The notes beneath the pieces are model-generated. The model made no database searches, was not told the origin of the DNA, and saw only the letters and a program-made list of their open reading frames with translations. A program made the position numbers and the translations under genes. Below, piece by piece: positions 1 to 11,009 of a DNA stretch of 64,000 bases (position 1 is its first letter; every line of letters starts with the position of its first letter). The DNA is from Cristatella mucedo (taxonomy: Eukaryota; Bryozoa; Phylactolaemata; Cristatellidae), in NCBI GenBank assembly GCA_009760855.2, contig WPIO01000073.1:1734501-1798500 (forward strand), written 5' to 3'.

Positions 1-760
1 TCCGAGATCGGTGCTTGCTCTCAACTGCAGGGGTGCCCACTGCCGGGGAGCACAGTGCTGGCATCTCCTTGGCGACGTTGCTTAGTCCGGAAAGTCCACT
101 AGCAGCAGCAGCATTGCAAGGCTCTGCGTTGGGCTGCTGCTCTTGTATCTCAGCAGGTCGATCTAGGCTATCGGCAGATCTAGCCGAGCTTCTCACAATT
201 AAACGCTGTCTAATCACAGATCGAGACGAGCTCTTCCGAGATCGGTGCTTGCTCTCATCTGCAGGGGTGTCCCCTGCCGGGGAGCACAATGCAGGTGTCT
301 CCTCGGCGACGTTGCTTAGTCCGGACAGTCCACTAGCAGCAGCAGCGTTACAAGACTCTGCGTTGGGCTGCTGCTCTTGTATCTCAGCAGATTGATCCAG
401 GCTATTGGCAGATCGACCCGAACTCCTTGAAAATTGAGGTGGTCTCGACACAGATCGAGCAGAGCTTTTCCGAGATCGGTGCTTGGTCTCAACTGCAGGG
501 GTGTCCTCTGCCGGGGAGCACAGCGCAGGTGTCTCCTCGGCGACGTTGCTTAGTCTTGATATTTTACTAGTAGCAGCAGCAGCATTAGAAGGCTCTGCAT
601 TTGGCTGCTGCTCTTGTATCTCAGCAGATCGATCCGGGCTAGTGCCAGATCGACTCAGACTCCTCGAAAATTGAGGCGGTCTCGATACAGATCGAGCCGG
701 TCTCGTCCGAGATCGATCTAAGCTTGTCGAAGAACGATCTAGGCTTGATGTAGATGATTG
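1..760 (-). repeat. 234-bp tandem repeats coding for the C-terminal tail of the MBD gene
   Basis: The marker tccgagatcgg recurs at positions 1, 235 and 469, with a variant at 706, giving unit lengths of 234, 234 and 237 bp. All are multiples of three, so the minus frame stays open through three units. Each unit reads as Ser/Arg-rich sequence (HRSRKSS, RSVSRPPQFSRS), then AEIQEQQPNAE, an alanine run, and LSNVAEETPALCSPA. The 3-bp difference is one extra Ala codon in a GCA/GCT run. The plus-strand ORFs across it are shadows of the repeat. Confidence 0.85.
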
Positions 761-2906
761 TATTCTTTCCTGTTTTCTTTGCCGAGATTGGTCAGTGCCA
801 CCTCGGCTGCAACTACTTCCGCTTTCCTGCCTAGCTGTGATGGAAATCTCAAATTTCCTGTAATATTCCTGATCAGGAAAAAGCTGGCCTTGCTTAAAGT
901 AGAAATTATCCAAACTAATTCTGTGCTCTTCTATTAGTGCCACTGCAACGAAAAATTTCTCTACGTTGCATGGCCCTGCTCATGCATGCATGCATACTGA
1001 CAAATATTTATGCTGCAGCAGAGAGATCGTACTCACGGTGTCTAACGACGTCTACTGTGGACCTCTGAAATACGGAAGGAACCGCAGCCGATCATAACGT
1101 ACACATATAACTTATATAACGAATTATAACATGACGCTGTCGCATGCTAATATCATATGCTATGGGCTACTGAATGCTAAAACTTAGAGAAGTACACTCG
1201 CTATCTTGCAAAATTACGCACAGATAGATGCACACTAAATTAACAGATTACTCATCATTCTCTTTTTCTCTCCATTTCTATGTATATTTCTTGCTCTCTC
1301 CCCCTTTCTTTATACCTATATTTGCACTACAAGTAGATATAAATATGCGTACTTTCTCCTCAGAACTTACCAACCAAGTTTTCGAGTTAGGCGGCAGATA
1401 GTATATGTCAATACGTTTGCCGTCGGTTCGAACGGTAGACTTTCTAAGCCATCCTAAAATTGAATGCATCACAGTTAGCTTTGTGCAGTAATCTTGAAAT
1501 AGATTAGATTTACTGGAGAGAGCCTCATTTTACCATATGCAAATGGAAGCAGGTACTTTTCATCGACAGTAGGTGCTCCATCTGAAACGCACAAAAAATT
1601 ACTAGTTTTTACTATATATACACACATATATATATATATCTATATATATATACATGATTATATGCATATATAAGATTAATTATCAGGACGGAGTTAAACG
1701 TAATTGCATATAAATAAATAGAATGTCAGATGCATAATGAATCGATTTTGAACCTGAGGTTATACCACAATCATCTAAAAGTGGAATCGCTGTTAGCAAT
1801 CTTAGCCCACCTTTTTGCAACTGCGATAGTATTTCGTTAATCAGTGCCTGGAATTCGAAGCTCTCTTGATTTTCTGAACCGGTTCCACCTGTAGGATTAG
1901 GAGCTCCGGCGCCGCTTTTCTCAGCAGCATTCGGAGTTGCCACGCCAGGTTTGTCTGCAGCATTTGAAGTTGCCACGCCAGGTTTGTCTGCAGCATTTGA
2001 AGTTGCAATGCTGATTTCGTCTGCGGCATTAGCAGTTGCAATGCTGACTTTGTCTGCTGCATTCAGAGTCGCAACACCGGTATCGTCTGCTGCATTCAGA
2101 ATTGCAACGATGGTATCGTCTGCTGCATTAGGAATTGCAATGCTGGTTTCGTCTGATGCATTCGGAGTTTTAACGCTGGTTTCGTCTGCTGCATTCGGAG
2201 TTAAAACGCTGGTTTCGTCTGCTGCATTCGGAGTTAAAACGCTGGTATCGTCTGCTGCATTCGGAATTGCAATGCTGGTTTCGTCTGATGCGTTCGGAGT
2301 TCTAACGCTGGTTTCGTCTGCTGCATTCGGAGTTGAAACGCTGGTTTCGCCTGCTGATTTCGGAGTTGAAACGCTGGTTTCGCCTGCTGATTTCGGAGTT
2401 GCATTGCTGGTTTCGTCTGCTGCTTTCAGAGTTGCAACGATGGTATCGTCTGCTGCATTCGGAGTTGCAATGCTGGTTTTGTCTGCTGCATTCGAAGTTG
2501 AAACGCTGGTTTCGTCTGCTGCATTCGAAGTTGAAACGCTGGTTTCGTCTGCTGCATTCGGAGTTGCAACGCTTGTTTCGTCTGCTGAATTCAGAGTTGC
2601 AACGCTGGTGTCAGCCGATGCCTGCTGCCGATTGTCGTTTGAAGGGCGGTCGTCGGTTAAATCTTTTGTATTCTTGTTCCTATTTTTATGTTTTTTATCT
2701 TTCGTAGTCGAAGACGTGTTTACCTTCGTCATCATTGGCCTTTCATTGGAGGCCAAGCCGTTGGTTACTGGACTGTCGCCGGATGGTGTGGCGCCGGGCC
2801 GGACAACCTCTGATTTGGTGTCGGGTACCAGCTGGGCCTCATTCGTGCGAGAAGAGTCGCCGCCCGTAGCGGTCGATGCATGGCTAGGGTCTTTATTGCC
2901 GCTCAT
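1..2906 (-). CDS. MBD-domain (methyl-CpG-binding-like) protein gene, five exons, 3' end outside window
   Basis: Exons on the minus strand: 2906-1766, 1581-1534, 1453-1371, 1064-1037 and 942 to beyond 1. All four introns are GT-AG, and the phases (1, 1, 0, 1) join without a frame break. Exon 1 starts at the ATG at 2906 and encodes a polar N-terminus, about 21 Thr/Ser/Ala-rich 11-residue repeats (NAADETSVSTP type) and a short helix ending LLTAIPLLDDC. Exons 2-4 encode an MBD-like fold: LLPFAY, then GWLRKSTVRTDGKRIDIYY, LPPNSKTWL, RSTVDVVRHL. This follows the family pattern of a GW-R core, a D-YY strand, a P-GK-like turn and an RS--(E/D)VV--L helix. Exon 5 is Ser/Arg-rich with 78-residue tandem repeats and stays open to the window edge. 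By family knowledge such a protein would be nuclear and bind methylated or related DNA. Binding of 5mC is not shown here. No other domain was recognised. Confidence 0.8.
1925..2625 (-). repeat. 33-bp coding minisatellite in exon 1 of the MBD gene
   Basis: About 21 tandem units of roughly 33 bp encode 11-residue repeats of the form NAADETSVSTP with substitutions (D/E, K, I/V, A/S). Because 33 is divisible by 3 and the units lack stops in several frames, long ORFs also appear on the plus strand; these are artefacts of periodicity. The units differ by scattered point changes, so the array is not freshly expanded, though neighbouring units are often near identical. Confidence 0.85.
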
Positions 2907-3184
2907 TCCTTGAGATTGACTTCGCACAACACGTTTCGCTGAGCAGCTGTAGCACACCTTGAAACGAATGAAATTCTTATACTATTTCAATCTGATTTGA
3001 GCGACAGCCTCCACACAAACTGCTCTCCTCTGTACAACATATTACATAAGAAGCAGCAACAACGACAAAAATGCCTCTGCCCCAGCGCTGCTAGATCTTT
3101 CAGCTGCCAACCATAATACTGTCGCTCAAAATGTCCTGCTCGAATGAGGGAGAACAGCGATCGGTCTAGTTAAACTCACTTCTG
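2907..3184. other. 5' flank of the MBD gene, nothing recognised
   Basis: This stretch lies between the ATG at 2906 and the first LINE B fragment. It would hold the 5'UTR or promoter of the minus-strand gene, but no clear TATA box or other motif was identified. The minus frame is open a further 17 codons upstream of the ATG, but that part has no ATG. Confidence 0.3.
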
Positions 3185-3430
3185 TATTTTTTACCCAGCT
3201 GTCCGGAGCTGCTACTATCACGCTACTTACTACCTCAACCGCTCTCCTGACTCAGCTATGCTTCTCACTTTCTCTTTGCTGCGTGAAATGAAGTGTGTTA
3301 ACCAGCTATTGCTTACAGAAATCGGTTTTGGCTCAGAGAGCGTTATACAAAACTCTTCTGCATAACATTCACATATTGTTTGCAGCTTTGTGTAGATACA
3401 GACGGAGATACTTTACATTCTGTCTGGCAT
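3185..3430 (+). mobile_element. LINE family B, 3' end fragment
   Basis: This matches the family B 3' region: a Tyr/Cys-rich RT tail, the 'ctcaaccgctctcctgactc' segment, the 'tctttgctgcgtgaaatgaag' segment and the end 'acagacggagatacttta'. It is diverged from the other copies and is 5' truncated. Confidence 0.75.
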
Positions 3431-3660
3431 TTTCTGCAGGTCGGACAATTAAAGGACTGAGCCCGAGAACCCACCGCTCACTGTGAGTATAATGTGCTGC
3501 GGCGGACCACAGGGTGGTGACGCTTTACGGTGTCGCATTGCCCTCGGCCCTCAGTGAAGTGTAAATTAGAATGGCAGGGCAAGGTTTCGGGCGTTGCATA
3601 CGGAGTCACTCTTGCTAGTGTTGCTCTATTATTCAACTAAATTCAAAGCAGGCTATTCGT
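3431..3660 (+). repeat. Segment duplicated at 16.0-16.3 kb
   Basis: Sequence beyond the LINE B 3' end (gcaggtcgga..., gcattgccctc, ggagtcactcttgctag, attcaa) is matched in the same order at about 16000-16300, again directly after a LINE B end. The pair therefore shares a junction outside the LINE. Its identity is unknown: a subfamily-specific 3' transduction or a segmental duplication would both fit. Confidence 0.6.
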
Positions 3661-3825
3661 TAGACATACCATTTGGACATTCTGGAACTTGCGCCTCACA
3701 AACAATTGTTGCCGTAGCTTTAGTTCGAATTTAACTTGCACTCCCTTTTTCATCTTTCCCTGACTCCTATATGGTGACCATTTCTTCGGCTTGTGGGTGC
3801 ATACGCTTCGACGAACTCGGATAGA

Positions 3826-4140
3826 AAAAGAGAGAGAGAGAAGAGAGAGAGAGAAGAGAGAGAGAGAAGAGAGAGAGAGAGAAGAGAAAGAGAGAGAGAA
3901 GATAAAGAGAGAGAGAGAGAGAGAAGAGAAAGAGAGACAGAGAGAAGAGAGAGAGTTAGCGAAAGAGAGAAAGAGAGGAGAGAGAGAATAGAGAGAAGAG
4001 AGAAGGGAGAAGAGAATAGAGAGAGAGAGAGACGAGAGATAGAGAGAGAGGAGAGTTAGAGAAAGAGAGAAAAAGAGAGATATGAGAGAGAGGAGATTTA
4101 GACAAAGAGAGGAGAGAGAGAGAGAAGAAAGAGAGACGAG
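3826..4140 (+). repeat. (GA)n-rich purine tract
   Basis: About 315 bp of imperfect AGAG repeats. It produces the meaningless Arg/Glu-rich ORFs on the plus strand. Confidence 0.95.
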
Positions 4141-4326
4141 AACTGTCAGAAGCGAGTCCGTGGGCGAGCTCGCGGACGGTCAGGTCTACCCTACTAAGTA
4201 TCTCGTTGCACTTTAGTCACCGGGCAAAATTATTATTATAGGACTAGTGGGGCCTAAAACTCGCCCCGGTCTTTTCACTATCAGAGTACTGCTGCACGAG
4301 CAGTTTCCCACTCGTTTGAAGAAAAT

Positions 4327-4462
4327 AATGAGTCCTTTATATAGCATCCTAAGAGAACTTAATTTCTATTCAGCCGCTTCAAATATGCCTCGGGGTGAAG
4401 ACCACGACCTCAGACAGGCCTTGTTCAGGGCAAGCACGTCAGCGACGGGACCAAACCAGCTC
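4327..4462 (-). mobile_element. SINE family A copy (tRNA-derived)
   Basis: On the minus strand it starts gagctggtttggtcc (tRNA-like head with A box), has a degenerate B-box area, and ends in the hairpin tail agcggctgaatagaaattaa/ttctct shared with LINE A. It is diverged from other copies. Confidence 0.75.
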
Positions 4463-4469
4463 TAGAAGA

Positions 4470-5685
4470 AAGACGTCCGGGTAATTGCGCAAGCTAATCT
4501 ACTTACGGTACGAAGACAGTCAGTTTATCGACTCACAAGAGGTCGGTCCAAGGTCTTACCAAGTACTGCCCGCAGCCTTGCGGTAGCCGTCGTTATGAAG
4601 TACTTCTCACTCGCCAGCGACACCTGGTGGTTAATGCAGCTAAGCTTGAACCGCATTCAATTGGTCGAGGCGGAGAAGAAATCGTGCATGGATTTTACGA
4701 ATTAATCTTTGGGTAGCATAATTTCAAATCATAACTTTCACATTTATTTTATGAAAGCGCTTTCGCAAATCCGTGTCGTTCCTCGAGGTTCGTTACTTAT
4801 TGCGGTCTGCTGATTCAGATCTAAGAAAGGACGCACGTACAATGTTGAAATGGCGGCGCCAGCTAAACCAGCCGGATTATGGCTGATAAGTATTATTAGA
4901 CATCATGTGATTAAATGATAGTTTATCGCCGAGGCCACTTAAAAAGCCGGTACCCTGAGATAAGCGGGCTTCGAGATTTAGGGTTAGGATTCGAGATTTA
5001 GGGCAGTCGCATGTGAGCTCGTCAGAGCCATAGCCAAGAGAGTTGTAGGTCATGGGCCGCTGTTGAAAGCCTGTAACCGTCTGCTGCTGTTAAATACACG
5101 TATCTGCATTTTGGATACCGACTTGACAAGCTAAGGTATGAGTGCTCATCGCCGCTGCCGTGTTTTTGCTTCAGCCGGCTGCATGCGTGCATTGGTGCAG
5201 CACCGACAAGTAACTAGCCGTGCTACATGGTTTCGGCGTGGCATGTATTCATCGCACACTGGCTAAGACTAGCACCATTACGAGCGCTGCTTTTGCATTC
5301 CAGCTCTGACCGAACGCGGAAGCCGCACGCCTCGTTTGTAACAATGTATACTAGCCGAGCGTCATTTTCATCACTCGAGACTATACGAGCCACGTTTGGT
5401 TCCATGAAATTAGCAAACGGTCAAAGAAGCTTGGAAGAGGCTGTGCTTGGAAACGAGCGCAAAATCTGCAGGCTTTTGCCATGTAAGCACCAAGTATACG
5501 CAGACAACAAGTATCACGGCTTCATTAAAAAACTCATGCAAAATGCCTTTCTTTCACTCAACGACTAGAGCACGGCCAGTCATTCAGTTAGCTTCAATTC
5601 CAAAATCAGGGCTAAATTATGCAGGACTAGTTATTCAAGATCGTGTCAACTCCATGGTGCCAAATAGGTAGGAATATTCGAACGT
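4470..5685. other. Intergenic, no gene recognised
   Basis: Small ORFs of 60-113 codons (for example around 5227-5568) show no family resemblance and have no splice context I could support. Two TTAGGG-like units near 4980 are isolated. Confidence 0.4.
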
Positions 5686-6665
5686 TTAATAATAATAATA
5701 ATAATAATATGGCACTTGATAAAGCGCCCTCAGAGAACTTAATCTCTTTCTAGGCGCTTTACATTTGCTGCAAAGTGATATGCAATAGAATAGTAAGTAA
5801 AATCATGCTTGAAAAACAAACAAAATGAATTATATGGTTAGGGGTGACATGCACAGGGTCAGCATGCAAATGTGGTTAGTGGCAGCATGCACAGTGTCAG
5901 CACGCATAAGCACATCAAGGACGAATCAAAGGGACCCACTAAATGCTGTCCTAAATAGGTGTGTTTTTAAGTTTCTTTTAAATGTGGTCAGGTCAGGGGA
6001 TGTTCTGACGCAGGTCGGCAGGGAGTTCCAGGCTTTGGGAGCATACGAGCTAAATGCACGGTCTCCAAAGGATTTAAGGTTTGTACGAGGTATTTGTGGA
6101 CTGTTGGATTCCGAAAAGCGGGTGGTACGATGCTTGGCCTGATTGGGGAGTATATCTGAAAGATAGGCTGGAGCCATAGAATGAAGAGACCTAAAAGTGA
6201 GCGACAAAACCTTGAAGTCAATCCGTTGCCTCACTGGTAGCCACTGCAGGTCGGCGAGAAGTGGTGTGATGTGGCAATTGCAACGCCCACGACAGACAAG
6301 CCTAGCAGCAGAGTTTTGCACCAGCTGTAAGTGCCTGAGTTCACAGGCCGGTAGACCAGCAAGCAGTGAGTTGCAAAAGTCAAGATGTCAAAGATGCATG
6401 GACCAATTTCAATGTAGAATCCTTGTCTAAACAAGCCCGAATTTCAATAATATAATGTAGCAGTAAGTAGGCAGACGTGACTGTGGAGCTGATATGGTCG
6501 TCTAACGAGAGGTCGCTTTGGAATATGACACCTAGATTTCGAGCTGATTCAACTGGAGATATGCTGGCAGAGCCAATTTTGAGAGTCAGCCTTTCCAATC
6601 TCTGGATCACACTGGGTTTGCCCAAAACTAGTAAGTTAGTTTTATCATCGTTTAGTTTATCTACA
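5686..6665 (-). mobile_element. LINE family A, 5'-truncated copy with RT C-terminus
   Basis: The 3' end is the (AAT)n tract at 5686-5708 followed by the conserved hairpin. The minus frame gives the C-terminal part of an L2/CR1-type RT ORF, including NSAARLVCRGR, ADLQWLPVRQRIDFKVLSL and FGDRAFSSYAPKAWNSLP. Further upstream the YFQL/ARNLGVIFQSDLSLDDH region is broken by frameshifts. The copy ends near 6665 (5' truncation). It keeps the stretch deleted from the copies at 12.6 and 41.3 kb, so it shows the undeleted arrangement. Confidence 0.9.
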
Positions 6666-6689
6666 AACTAGCAATTTATTCAAATCGTA

Positions 6690-8570
6690 ACTCAACCGGT
6701 TCTTCCCTTGAGATCGGTAACACAATACTAGAGATGTGTGAATATTTCCTTTCAGATCCATACAAACCTGAGGAAGTAAGAGATAGTTAACGCTGATGAA
6801 ACTATGCCGGTCTTTGCATGAAATCAGCGAATGGCTATCGAAGCCACGGATTGTCATTACCAATGCTAAGTCTATCCACTATACTCCTCGGATGAACTTT
6901 TAGTCTAAGATGAAAGGGAGCTAGAGCACCGAGCTCGATTTTGTCCAAAGATTGCTCTCAAAGCTTGATTCCTGTTTCAAGTATTCGTTTGCAGTCCCTT
7001 ACAAATTAAATCATTGATGGATTAGCTAGATAAAGGGCATGCAGTCAGCCAAGAAAGAACTAATAATGCTATAAGGATGTAAACAAACAGTTGTGTAGAA
7101 ACGATAACGAAGATACTGGTGAAAATACCTTGAATTTATTTCAAAATTGTGACTAGCTTGAAATGCGCAAGTTGTTAAAAAGTCTGTGGCTTCTCTGATT
7201 ACTAAGGCACGTGAAACTGATAACAACTGAAACATCAGATAATAAGAAATAGATTATTCGCAGAATTAACACCTCATTTGTATAGCCGCAGAAGAGCCTT
7301 AACAGCTTTCACCAGCACTTGCAGTTGGCAATAAAGGATCGCGAAATTTAGGATTTGAACCCACGATATCGTTCATGAATATTAGACCTTACCTTTTGGG
7401 TTATCGCGGATCACTATCATAATGCAACAATTAAAGCATGCATAATACTGGTGCTTAAAATATTTCGACACAGACGCGATGATTTAAGGATTGAGCAGTA
7501 TCACTTAAGACAGAGGATTGAGCGGGAAAGTGATTTTCAAGATTGTACATCACTTCAGTGATAGTTAAGTGACAAAGAAACCAGGGTACTTAACTTTACG
7601 ATCAGCTACATTCATTTAGATCCGATTGCATACAGTTGCTGTTATTCGTATACTACAGTCTGAATTCTACTCAGAGGCAGAGCCAGAAGTGGGCAGTAGA
7701 GTTTTGCTTTTTACCAAGAGATGATGATGGGCAACTAGCTGGCCGCCCCTGGGATCGAACGTGGTAGGATCTTTGGCAGAATCAGCCTTGTAGGAGGCAT
7801 ATAAGTTAGCTTTTTATAGGTTATAATGCTATAAAACCTGCCAAACATAGGGATTGCATGCTATAACTTCTTTCAGTACTCTCGGAACTTTCCATGCGTA
7901 GAAATTATTTTCTCTTCCTCGTACTTTTACACACAAATTAATGTCGCTGATAGCCATGTCGATAAGGATTACACATCAGTAATCTTCATCGGTATTTTAA
8001 CTAATTATATACTTAAAAATGCTGGCATAAAATTTTACTTTCTCTGGAAAATACGCGTGGTTGGAGTATACTTGATCACTCTAGTCTTATACCAAGAGTA
8101 ACAATGATCTTACTTTTTAATTCTGTCAAGCATGACGTCTCCTACTTCAAAAAAGATCTCGACTTTTTTATCATTGATTATCGTTCAGGCGTTCAAAGCC
8201 ACATGTAATCAGAAATATGTACCAAATAAACTGCACGCACCAGGCCCACTTAACGCGTACATCATCTCAAAATGCCATTTTGATTTGGACGCCCTGCTGA
8301 TATCAACTGACAAATCTCAAAATGTGGCAGCTCGTTGATTTGGGCCTAGCCTACACTCGTACGCCTTGTGGTGGTAACGTGGCCTACTTGATTAGGTTGC
8401 TGGATTAAACCTCGGACAAAATGCGTGGCCATTGCTCATCAGGGAGAAGGTCGCATTACCACCCAAGAGGTAGGCTTGTCTCTGCTTTTATGAATGTTCT
8501 TTATTCTGCACCTCCATCTATCCGTCCATACGTCCATCTGTCCTTCCATCCATCCATCCATCCATTCATC
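6690..8570. other. Mostly unrecognised sequence with one SINE B relic and a (CATC)n tract
   Basis: No ORF here resembles a known family. A SINE B relic lies at 7268-7410 and an imperfect CATC repeat at about 8515-8573, just before a LINE A tail. The rest is AT-rich unique-looking sequence. Confidence 0.4.
7268..7410 (-). mobile_element. SINE family B relic
   Basis: It shares tatagccgcagaagagcctt, cacttgcagttggcaataaa, ggatcgc and the tRNA-like B-box region (gatttgaacccacga) with the better copies at 14438 and 38798. The A-box end is degraded. Confidence 0.6.
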
Positions 8571-8572
8571 CA

Positions 8573-8655
8573 TCAAATATAAAGTGCCTAGAAAGAGATC
8601 GAGTTCTCTGAGGGCGCTTTATTAAGTGTATGATTATAATTATTATTATATTAAA
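8573..8655 (+). mobile_element. LINE family A 3'-tail fragment
   Basis: Only the terminal hairpin (aaagtgcctagaaagagatc ... gagggcgcttt) and the ATT-rich tail remain. This is extreme 5' truncation. Confidence 0.75.
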
Positions 8656-8812
8656 ATCACCGGGTTTAAAGATTTAGCGCTCGCTATGAACAAAGACGGT
8701 GTGATCCTTCGTCGGATCGAGAACAAATGGCGTACGCAAAGCGATTAGTCCCTGTGCCCTCCAACGGCAACGGTACTGTCACGCGGCAACTAAATACATG
8801 CGTACCGCGAAC

Positions 8813-9050
8813 ATAATAATAATAATAATAACACACTTGATAAAGCGCCCTCAGAGAACTCAATCTCTTTCTAGGCGCTTAACATTTGCTGTAAAGGGAA
8901 ATGCAATTGAATGGTGAGTAATATCATGCTTGATAAACAACATGAATAAAATGGTTATGGGTGACATGCACAGGGTCAGTATGCAAATGTGATTAGTGGC
9001 AGCATGCACAGTGTCAGCACGCATAAGCACATGAAGGACGAATCACAAAA
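8813..9050 (-). mobile_element. LINE family A 3'UTR copy
   Basis: An (AAT)n tract, the conserved hairpin and the UTR with the gcatgctgac/ctgtgcatg repeats. It stops after 'atgaaggacgaatcac', where a SINE A copy abuts it. Confidence 0.85.
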
Positions 9051-9207
9051 ATAATTCATTTGTATAGCGCTCCAAGAGAACTGAATCTCTATTCAGGCGC
9101 TTGACATATGCCTCGGGGCTCGAGCCCACAACCTCAGCCGGACCTTGGTCGGGGCGAGCACCTTAACCTTAACCTTAAGCACCTTAACCACTGGACCAAA
9201 CCAGCTC
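9051..9207 (-). mobile_element. SINE family A copy
   Basis: The minus strand reads from gagctggtttggtcc through the A box, an internal duplicate of 'aaccttaa', the B-box-like gggctcgagccc and the hairpin agcgcctgaatagagattca/ttctcttggagcgct to an AT-rich end. Confidence 0.85.
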
Positions 9208-10439
9208 GGCACGATGCGAGTGCCTCATTAAACCACCAAAGTTAATTATTCGCCATCTCGTCATGCCAATAAATGCGATCGTACGGCAGTGCTGTTTTCC
9301 ATTAGACTTTGAAGTAAACCTGCCATACTCAACTGTCGCAGATGTTTGAAAAACGTGAAACCAAGTCAGAGCAGAAAAACAGAACCGTTTCACTAAACCA
9401 ACGTGTTTTCGAATGCGACAAGTGTGGTTATTTTGAGTTACGGCACTGTCGTTGGATTATGGGCTGTTGCGGTTTATAGCAATGGTATATAGGTAACGGT
9501 GGCAAAGGCCCGGAAAGTCAGTTCGAGGACGCCGGGCGGGGCAGTCGGGTTCTGGCCCGCTGGCGCGTCCATGTGAATGAATATCTTTGAGCTCAGTAGT
9601 GGCTAGTCGTTTTGTCTATCCGACACTGAAGAAAGCGTTGCATGACAATATTTAACATTTAGTCACTACATTTTTTACAGGACTGGCCCAAATAGCTAAG
9701 CTGCGCTATTTAGCCAGCTTGGCATATAATGAACCCTTTGAAATTGACTCAAGTAGTCTGACAACCGAGGGCATGAATCACGGCTGAATTTTATTCGGCC
9801 ATAGCTGCTACCTAATGACTCTACAATCTCTGTCGAGCAAGATCTTCCAAAGAGTTTCTGTTTGTTCAGAGAGTCATCGCGAAGCCTAGAAATACTTGCA
9901 AGTGAAGGCCATTGTAGATCGACCCTAACGGGTCGTGCAGTTTGACAGGTAGCAGCCTATTGCCAACATGTCCAATCTGCAGCCATCGAATGGTTCACCA
10001 TGAGCATTAATAATCTTCTGTAATTCCAGCTATGGTTCCAAAATAAAGTGATGCCGTAAAGAAAATTGCTCCTGGGTATATTAAAACAAATTTTTCAAGC
10101 AGATCCCAAGGCTTGAGAAAGCATGTGGTCATTCACGTGAAAGTAGATGCGGCACCTAAGAAAAATCATTATTTCCTTCTCGCTAAAAGTACAATCAAAC
10201 CGACCCGACAAGATTGCGTGCAGAGAATATAGGAATTTGGCCCTAACTATCTCCTAGGTATGAGTACATGTCTCTTTCTTTTATGCTCATTACTTACCGA
10301 GCAAATATTCGTGTTTGGCGGCTGAAATTAGATGTCAACAAGGCTGAATTCTTTTCGAACTTGATGTAGTCTAAGGCATTCTAAAATTTATTTTATTTTA
10401 TTAAGCTTCCTTTATTCGATTAATTGGAAAAGATTTGCT
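9208..10439. other. Unrecognised sequence
   Basis: The only long ORF is 69 codons (minus, 9393-9184) with no recognisable features. I see no repeat family and no splice-supported exon. Confidence 0.4.
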
Positions 10440-11000
10440 TCAGGGAGCCCCTTTTTACTATATATGCAAATGGAAGGGGGACATAGTATGGTTAGTTATC
10501 AGGAAGGCGGTCGCTTAAGCCATAATCCTCAAAAAGCGGCATCGCCTTTAAGTTTCTTTCCATAATTTTTGCAGTTCCTTAACTATTCCTTTACCAAAGG
10601 TTTGAACGCTCTGTTATGCTCCCTAAATGGTTTCGTCTGCTGCATTCGGAGTTTCTACGCCGGTTTCAAGTGATGCCTGCAGCCGATGGCCCCCAGAAGA
10701 GCGATTGTGGGTGTTTTCTTTCTTACGTTGCTCCTCTTTTTCAGCTCCTTCTCCTCATTAAATGCAGACTTTTCTCGCTTCATTATTGTTGGTCTTTTTT
10801 CAGGTCAAGCCTTCGGCTTCTGGACCGAACGCTTGCGTGGCGCCGTGAAGGACACACGCTTGGTTGAGGTCAAGTATCACTCGCTGGGCCTCTTCGGAGC
10901 AAGCAGAGTTGCTTTCAATTGCAGTCGGAGAGGGGCTGTGCTCTCTATCGAGGCCAATTCTTTGAGATTTACCTTGACTAGCCACCTTCACTCAACCTTT
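10440..11000 (-). pseudogene. Decayed partial duplicate of the MBD gene (exon 1 and exon 2 region)
   Basis: Segments match the MBD gene in the same order and strand. About 10450-10480 matches exon 2 (cttccatttgcatat kept). About 10489-10530 matches the intron and exon 1 end (ttatcaggaaggcgg; AIPLL/AMPLF). About 10625-10690 matches one 33-bp unit plus the region just upstream. About 10800-10965 matches the N-terminal coding region. The 21-unit array is reduced to about one unit. The base corresponding to the start codon is changed (cat to aat on the plus strand), and frames are broken. The intron sequence is included, so this is a DNA-level duplicate and not a retrocopy. I infer it is nonfunctional. 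Confidence 0.65.
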
Positions 11001-11009
11001 GCTTCGATT

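Noticed and set aside
15-674. Plus-strand Ala/Ser/Cys-rich ORFs
   Set aside because: Shadows of the 234-bp repeats that code on the minus strand.
1278-1365. Continuation of the MBD exon to the stop at 1278
   Set aside because: A gtaagt donor at 1370 and an in-phase 28-bp exon completing the MBD fold make read-through unlikely.
1951-2913. 320-codon plus-strand ORF, plus a 124-codon overlapping one
   Set aside because: Open only because the 33-bp repeat is stop-free in several frames. The minus strand has the splice-supported MBD gene.
3791-4059. Arg/Glu repeat ORFs
   Set aside because: Translation of a (GA)n tract.
4975-5005. Telomere-like TTAGGG words
   Set aside because: Only two or three isolated units within a short local repeat; no array.
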